A DNA stretch of 9,260 nt. Source: an uncultured Gemmatimonadota bacterium (GTDB lineage: Bacteria > Gemmatimonadota > Gemmatimonadetes > Gemmatimonadales > Gemmatimonadaceae). The translations under genes were made by a program, and so were the position numbers. The DNA lies in assembly GCA_946480295.1 (NCBI GenBank), contig CAMLIT010000148.1, positions 1 through 9,260 on the forward strand, written 5' to 3'. The first letter of the stretch is position 1. Every line of letters starts with the position of its first letter. Below the pieces are notes generated by a model that made no database searches, had not been told where the DNA came from, and saw only the letters and a program-made list of their open reading frames with translations. Below, one piece after another: positions 5,905 through 9,260 of the stretch.

Positions 5905-6861
5905 TCACACGCCTCGCCCGAGCAGCGGGGCGATGCGATCGACGAGGACGAACAGGAAGAAGGTGATGCTCAGGATGCCGTTCATCGAGAAGAACGCCGC
6001 GTCGAGCCGCGAGAGGTCGTGCGGCTTGACCAGCGAGTGCTCGTACAGGAGGATCGCCGCGGCAACCGCCACGCCGACCCAGTACAGCCACCCCACCGCC
6101 GCGCCGAGTCCGGCGACGGCGAACGCCACCACGGTGAGCGCGTGCAGCAGCCGGGAGACGATCACCGCTCCCGGCTCGCCGATCGTCGCCGGCACCGAGT
6201 GCAGGCCCTGGGCGCGGTCGAACGCCGTGTCCTGGAGCGAATAGAGGATGTCGAAGCCGCCGACCCACGCCGTCACCGCCGCCGCGAGCGCGACGAGCAT
6301 CCACCACGGCCGGCTCCACGCTCCAGCGATGGCGAGATAGCCGCCGACCGGCGCGATCCCCAACCCCGCGCCGAGCACGAGGTGCGACCACCGGGTGAAG
6401 CGCTTGGTGTAGCTGTACCAGAGCACCCAGGCGATGGCGACTGGCGAGAGGTAGAGGCAGAGCGGGTTGAGCGCCCACGCCGCGAGGGCGAACACCGCGA
6501 CGGCGACGATCACCGACGCCCACGCTTCGCGCAGCGTCAGCACGCCCGCCGGCAGCTCGCGCATCGCCGTCCGCGGGTTGCGCGCGTCGATGTGCCGGTC
6601 GGCGATCCGGTTGAACGCCATCGCCGCGAAGCGCGCCGCCGTGAACGCGACGACGATCCACGGCACCTGCGCCCAGCGCACGGGTACGCGATACGACGCG
6701 AGCACCACGCCGACCATCGCGAACGGCAGCGCGAACACCGTGTGCGGCAGCTTGACGAAGTTGACGTAGGCGGTCAGGCGCGAGGTGCCGGAGAAGGTCT
6801 GGCCCTCCCGGCGGGACGCGGGACGCGCGGCGCGCGACGCGTCCGGAAGCTCAGACATCAT
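5905..6861 (-). CDS. ubiA: UbiA-family polyprenyltransferase (probably MqnP-like, menaquinone pathway)
   Basis: This is a 318-residue integral membrane prenyltransferase with about eight or nine hydrophobic segments between residues 40 and 312. It carries both Asp-rich motifs that hold the Mg-prenyl diphosphate: FNRIADRHIDARNPRTA (83-99; Asn84, Asp88, Asp92) and GGFDILYSLQDTAFD (201-215; Asp204, Asp211, Asp215). The AMAFNR...IDARNPRTA...RELPAG version is what I associate with menaquinone-producing lineages, where the enzyme prenylates 1,4-dihydroxy-6-naphthoate (MqnP). The classical 4-hydroxybenzoate reaction (UbiA) cannot be excluded from sequence alone. A 29-residue polar N-terminal tail precedes the first helix. 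Two consecutive ATG codons (6861 and 6858) follow a GAGGAG that overlaps the UbiD stop codon, so translation is likely coupled. Neighbours UbiD and UbiX would supply the next step, decarboxylation of the prenylated ring. Confidence 0.93.
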   Translation of the reverse strand: MMSELPDASRAARPASRREGQTFSGTSRLTAYVNFVKLPHTVFALPFAMVGVVLASYRVPVRWAQVPWIVVAFTAARFAAMAFNRIADRHIDARNPRTAMRELPAGVLTLREAWASVIVAVAVFALAAWALNPLCLYLSPVAIAWVLWYSYTKRFTRWSHLVLGAGLGIAPVGGYLAIAGAWSRPWWMLVALAAAVTAWVGGFDILYSLQDTAFDRAQGLHSVPATIGEPGAVIVSRLLHALTVVAFAVAGLGAAVGWLYWVGVAVAAAILLYEHSLVKPHDLSRLDAAFFSMNGILSITFFLFVLVDRIAPLLGRGV

Positions 6862-6866
6862 CGTGG

Positions 6867-6872
6867 CTCCTC
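6867..6872 (-). promoter_or_regulatory. Shine-Dalgarno sequence overlapping the UbiD stop codon
   Basis: The minus strand reads TGAGGAGCCACGATGATG. The UbiD stop TGA (6873-6871) shares two bases with GAGGAG (6872-6867). Spacing is five bases to the first ATG and eight to the second. Ribosomes ending UbiD would be well placed to start the prenyltransferase. Confidence 0.7.
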
Positions 6873-8454
6873 ATGCCGAGGTGTTCCGCGCAACGCCCTC
6901 ACGCAACCGCGCGTCCCCCGTCCCGCGTCCCCCACTCGTTCCTCCCCCCTCGTCCCTCGTCCCGGAGTGCGTCCCCGGAATGCCCAGTTCATTCCAGATG
7001 CCGTCGACGCGCGCCTTCGTCTCGCGATCCATCTCGATCACCCTCGGCCAGTCCCGGGTGAACCCCTCCTCCGGGAGCTTCCGCGTCGCGTCGATGCCCA
7101 TCTTCGACCCGTACGAGAACGCGCGGCTCGAGTGGTCGAGCACGTCCACCGGACCCATCGTGAAGCGCGTGTCGCGCTCCGGGTCGATGTTGTTCAGCGC
7201 CACCCACCACGCCTCCTGCGGGTCGCGCACGTTCACCCACTTGTCCACGACCACCAGCACCTTGGCGAGCGACATCAGCCCCTGCCCCCACAGCGCGTTC
7301 ATCACCTTGTACGCCTGGCCGGGATACTGCTTGTCGATCGACACGAAGACGAGGTTGTGGAAGATCCCCTCGGCCGGCATGTGATAGTCCACGATCTCCG
7401 GCACGGTGAGCTTGAGCAGCGGGAGGAAGATCCGCTCCGTGGCGTGGCCGAGATAGTAGTCCTCCATCGGCGGCCGACCGACGATCGTCGCCGGGAAGAT
7501 CGGCTGCTTCCGCATCGTGATCGCCGTGACGTGCACCTGCGGATACAGGTCGGCCAGCGAGTAGAAGCCGGTGTGGTCGCCGAAGGGCCCTTCCATGACG
7601 AGCGCCTCGGCGGGATCGATGTAGCCCTCGAGCACGAAGTCCGCCTCGGCGGGCACCTCGAGGTCGCACGTCCTCGCCTTCACGAGCGACACCGGCCGGC
7701 CGCGCAGGAAGCCGGCGAACAGGAACTCGTCCACCGTCGGCGGGAGGGGCGCCGTGGCCGCGTACATCGACGCGGGGTCGGCGCCGAGGGCGATGCACAC
7801 GGGCATCGTCTCGCCGCGCTCCGCCATCTCGCGCCAGTGCGCGGCACCGACCTTGTGCCGCTGCCAGTGCATGGCGAGCGTCGTCCTCCCCGTCCGCATC
7901 ACGCGGTACATGCCGACGTTGCGGATGCCGCGCTTCGGGTCCCGCGTGATCACCATCGGGAAGGTGATGTACGCGCCGCCGTCCTCGGGCCAGCACCTGA
8001 GCAGCGGCAGGCGGCCGAGGTCCACGTCGTCGCCGCGCCAGACGACCTCCTGGCAGGGGGCGCTCCCGTGCCGCGTGCGCGGCGGGAACTTCCCCATCTC
8101 GAGGAGGCGCGGCAGGAGCGACAGCTTGCCGAGGAGCCCCTCCGGCACCTTCAGCTCCAGCATCTCCGTGATGCGCCCGCCGATGTCGTCGAGGTCGGCG
8201 ACGCCTAACGCCATGGACATGCGGCGCAGCGACCCGAAGAGGTTGATCCCCACCGGGAACGCCGAGCGGCTGCCGTCGACGAGGACCGGGTGCTCGAAGA
8301 GGAGCGCCGGACCGCCGCCCGGCTGCTTCATCACGCGATCGGCGATCTCGCACAGATCCCGATCCACCGACACGGGATGCGACACCCGCACCAGCTCCCC
8401 GGCCCGGTCGAGCGCCTCCGTGAATGCGCGAAGTGTGTCGAAGGTGTCGGTCAT
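6871..8454 (-). CDS. ubiD: UbiD-family decarboxylase (probably MqnL-like, menaquinone pathway)
   Basis: This 527-residue cytoplasmic enzyme removes the ring carboxylate of the prenylated quinone precursor, using prenylated FMN from UbiX. Family features include HPVLVDGSRSAFPVG (55-69), the cofactor-site stretch RNVGMYRV (178-185, with Arg184), MHWQRHKVG (195-203), FVLEGYIDP (273-281, Glu276), MEGPFGDHTGFYS (287-299), VGRPPMEDYYLGHATERIF (325-343) and MNALWGQG (385-392). The conserved fold appears to end near residue 493 (WNELGIPG). The last 34 residues are Gly/Arg/Thr-rich and arise from a short degenerate DNA repeat. Start is ATG 8454, 43 bases after the methyltransferase stop, without an obvious Shine-Dalgarno sequence. 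In a menaquinone organism the likely substrate is prenylated 1,4-dihydroxy-6-naphthoate (MqnL); a ubiquinone-type substrate is the alternative. Family assignment is firm; the pathway is inference from context. Confidence 0.95.
   Translation of the reverse strand: MTDTFDTLRAFTEALDRAGELVRVSHPVSVDRDLCEIADRVMKQPGGGPALLFEHPVLVDGSRSAFPVGINLFGSLRRMSMALGVADLDDIGGRITEMLELKVPEGLLGKLSLLPRLLEMGKFPPRTRHGSAPCQEVVWRGDDVDLGRLPLLRCWPEDGGAYITFPMVITRDPKRGIRNVGMYRVMRTGRTTLAMHWQRHKVGAAHWREMAERGETMPVCIALGADPASMYAATAPLPPTVDEFLFAGFLRGRPVSLVKARTCDLEVPAEADFVLEGYIDPAEALVMEGPFGDHTGFYSLADLYPQVHVTAITMRKQPIFPATIVGRPPMEDYYLGHATERIFLPLLKLTVPEIVDYHMPAEGIFHNLVFVSIDKQYPGQAYKVMNALWGQGLMSLAKVLVVVDKWVNVRDPQEAWWVALNNIDPERDTRFTMGPVDVLDHSSRAFSYGSKMGIDATRKLPEEGFTRDWPRVIEMDRETKARVDGIWNELGIPGTHSGTRDEGGGTSGGRGTGDARLREGVARNTSA
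6911..6977 (-). repeat. Degenerate GGGACGA-type short tandem repeat inside the end of the UbiD gene
   Basis: On the minus strand this stretch is nearly all purine runs joined by ACG. Copies of a 7-base unit are visible (GGGACGA twice in a row, then GGGGGGA, GGAACGA, and later GGGACGC, GGGACGG, GGGACGC). It encodes the low-complexity tail beginning RDEGGGTSGG. Several G-runs of three or more lie close together, almost enough for a G-quadruplex. I associate such purine repeats with spacers in Gemmatimonadota-like genomes; here it is read in frame. Confidence 0.6.
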
Positions 8455-8497
8455 GTGAGAGCGTCGGCGTCGCCGCCGATCGTCGGTCGCGATCGAG

Positions 8498-9260
8498 TCA
8501 CGCGTTCGTGCCGACGTGGATCGCGGCGATGCCGAACGAGAGCGTCTGCCAGCGGACGTCGCCGAAGCCGGCGGCGAGCATGCGGCGCCCCAGCTCCTCC
8601 TCCGCCGGGAAGTGCGCGACGGAGGAGGGCAGGTAGCGGTAGGCGGTGCGATGCCCGCTCACCAGCCCGCCGATGAACGGCAGGAGGTGATGGAAGTAGG
8701 CGTGGTAGAGGGCGCGCACGGCGCGGGAGCGCGGCGTCGTGAACTCGAGGATGACGAACCGCGCGCCGGGGGCCAGCACGCGGTGCACCTCGCGCAGCGC
8801 GGCGTCGAGGTCGGCGACGTTGCGGATGCCGAACGCGACGATCGCCCCGGCCATGCTCCCCGAGGGCAGCGGCAGCTCGAGCGCGTCCGCCACCACGGGC
8901 GTGACGACGTCGCGCGGCGACTTCCCGCGCCCGGCACGCAGCATCGGCTCGGCGAAGTCCGCGCCGACGATGCGCCCGCGGAATCCCTGGCGTCCGGCGA
9001 GCATCGCCGCGACGTCGAGGGTGCCGGCGCAGAGGTCGAGGTAGGTGCCGTCGGGCGCGCGCCGCCAATCGAGGGCGGCGCTCGCCCGCTTCCGCCACAG
9101 CCGGTCGATGTTCAGGCTGAGCAGGTGGTTCAGCAGGTCGTAGCGCGGCGCGATCTCCGAGAAGATGCGGCGCACGTACGCCCGCTTCTGCGCGTCGCCC
9201 GGCTCGCCTCCCGCCGAACCGCCGCCGCCGGCGGCCGCGGCGCTCGCCGCGCGGGCACGC
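8498..9260 (-). CDS. ubiE: UbiE/MenG C-methyltransferase (5' end outside window)
   Basis: S-adenosylmethionine-dependent methylation of the quinone ring (demethylmenaquinone to menaquinone) is the last step of the pathway. Numbering from the GTG at 9175, visible marks are the family signature RYDLLNHLLSLNIDRLW (11-27), SAM motif I LDLCAGTLD (46-54), acidic GADF (71-74), ADALELPLP (96-104), AFGIRNVADLD (114-124), RVLAPGARFVILEF (132-145) and YLPSSVAHFP (181-190). Motif I reads GTLD where many relatives have GTGD. The frame stays open from 9175 to the window edge, and the extra part ends GDAQKRAYVRRIF. That continues the usual UbiE N-terminus, so the true start is probably beyond 9260; a start at GTG 9175 is possible but would clip conserved residues. 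The Ala/Gly-rich stretch further upstream is likely a variable tail. It is the first visible gene of the quinone operon. Confidence 0.93.
   Translation of the reverse strand, partial: RARAASAAAAGGGGSAGGEPGDAQKRAYVRRIFSEIAPRYDLLNHLLSLNIDRLWRKRASAALDWRRAPDGTYLDLCAGTLDVAAMLAGRQGFRGRIVGADFAEPMLRAGRGKSPRDVVTPVVADALELPLPSGSMAGAIVAFGIRNVADLDAALREVHRVLAPGARFVILEFTTPRSRAVRALYHAYFHHLLPFIGGLVSGHRTAYRYLPSSVAHFPAEEELGRRMLAAGFGDVRWQTLSFGIAAIHVGTNA

Noticed and set aside
5894..6661. Extension of the UbiX frame up to 6661
   Set aside because: This part is a wrong frame of the prenyltransferase gene; UbiX has normal length and motifs from ATG 5893.
6019..8208. Plus-strand open frame of 729 codons opposite UbiA and UbiD
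   Set aside because: It is very rich in Arg, His and Glu with no recognisable domain, and covers two firmly identified minus-strand genes.
1..9260. CRISPR arrays, tRNA or rRNA genes, transposase genes or phage genes
   Set aside because: No regularly spaced repeats, cloverleaf-like segments or mobile-element proteins were seen; the window is ordinary chromosomal coding DNA apart from the points listed.

Overview
The window is GC-rich bacterial DNA with every recognisable gene on the minus strand, so it is read from right (5') to left (3'). It falls into two blocks separated by about 445 bases without a gene. The organism is probably a GC-rich, menaquinone-using bacterium. Protein style and a GGGACGA-type short repeat at the end of the UbiD gene suggest Gemmatimonadota. 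That assignment rests on general recognition, not on a marker gene.

Right block (9260 to 4812): a tightly packed operon for late quinone biosynthesis. In transcription order it holds a UbiE/MenG C-methyltransferase (5' end outside the window), a UbiD-family decarboxylase, a UbiA-family prenyltransferase, UbiX flavin prenyltransferase and a YfcE/MJ0936-type phosphodiesterase. Gaps are 43, 9 and 11 bases, followed by a 4-base overlap. In a menaquinone organism this set matches the end of the futalosine pathway: prenylation (MqnP, UbiA-like), decarboxylation (MqnL, UbiD-like, using prenylated FMN made by MqnM, UbiX-like) and ring methylation (MenG). The role of the phosphodiesterase is unknown. 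A GC-rich stem-loop follows its stop codon.

Left block (4366 to 1): an envelope gene group. First is a small lipoprotein made only of beta-sandwich/Ig-like domains. Then come two tandem paralogous lipoproteins that carry related N-terminal modules followed by a purple-acid-phosphatase-like metallophosphoesterase domain. Last is the start of another exported protein, possibly a beta-helix, which overlaps the end of the second phosphatase gene and is cut by the window edge. Together they look like a surface-anchored phosphoesterase locus built on one shared N-terminal scaffold. Substrates cannot be told from the sequence.

I found no CRISPR array, tRNA, rRNA, insertion sequence or phage gene. 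The right block is conventional. The less ordinary material is the modular lipoprotein family, a hairpin that covers the ribosome binding site of the second phosphatase, and the repeat-derived tail of the UbiD protein.
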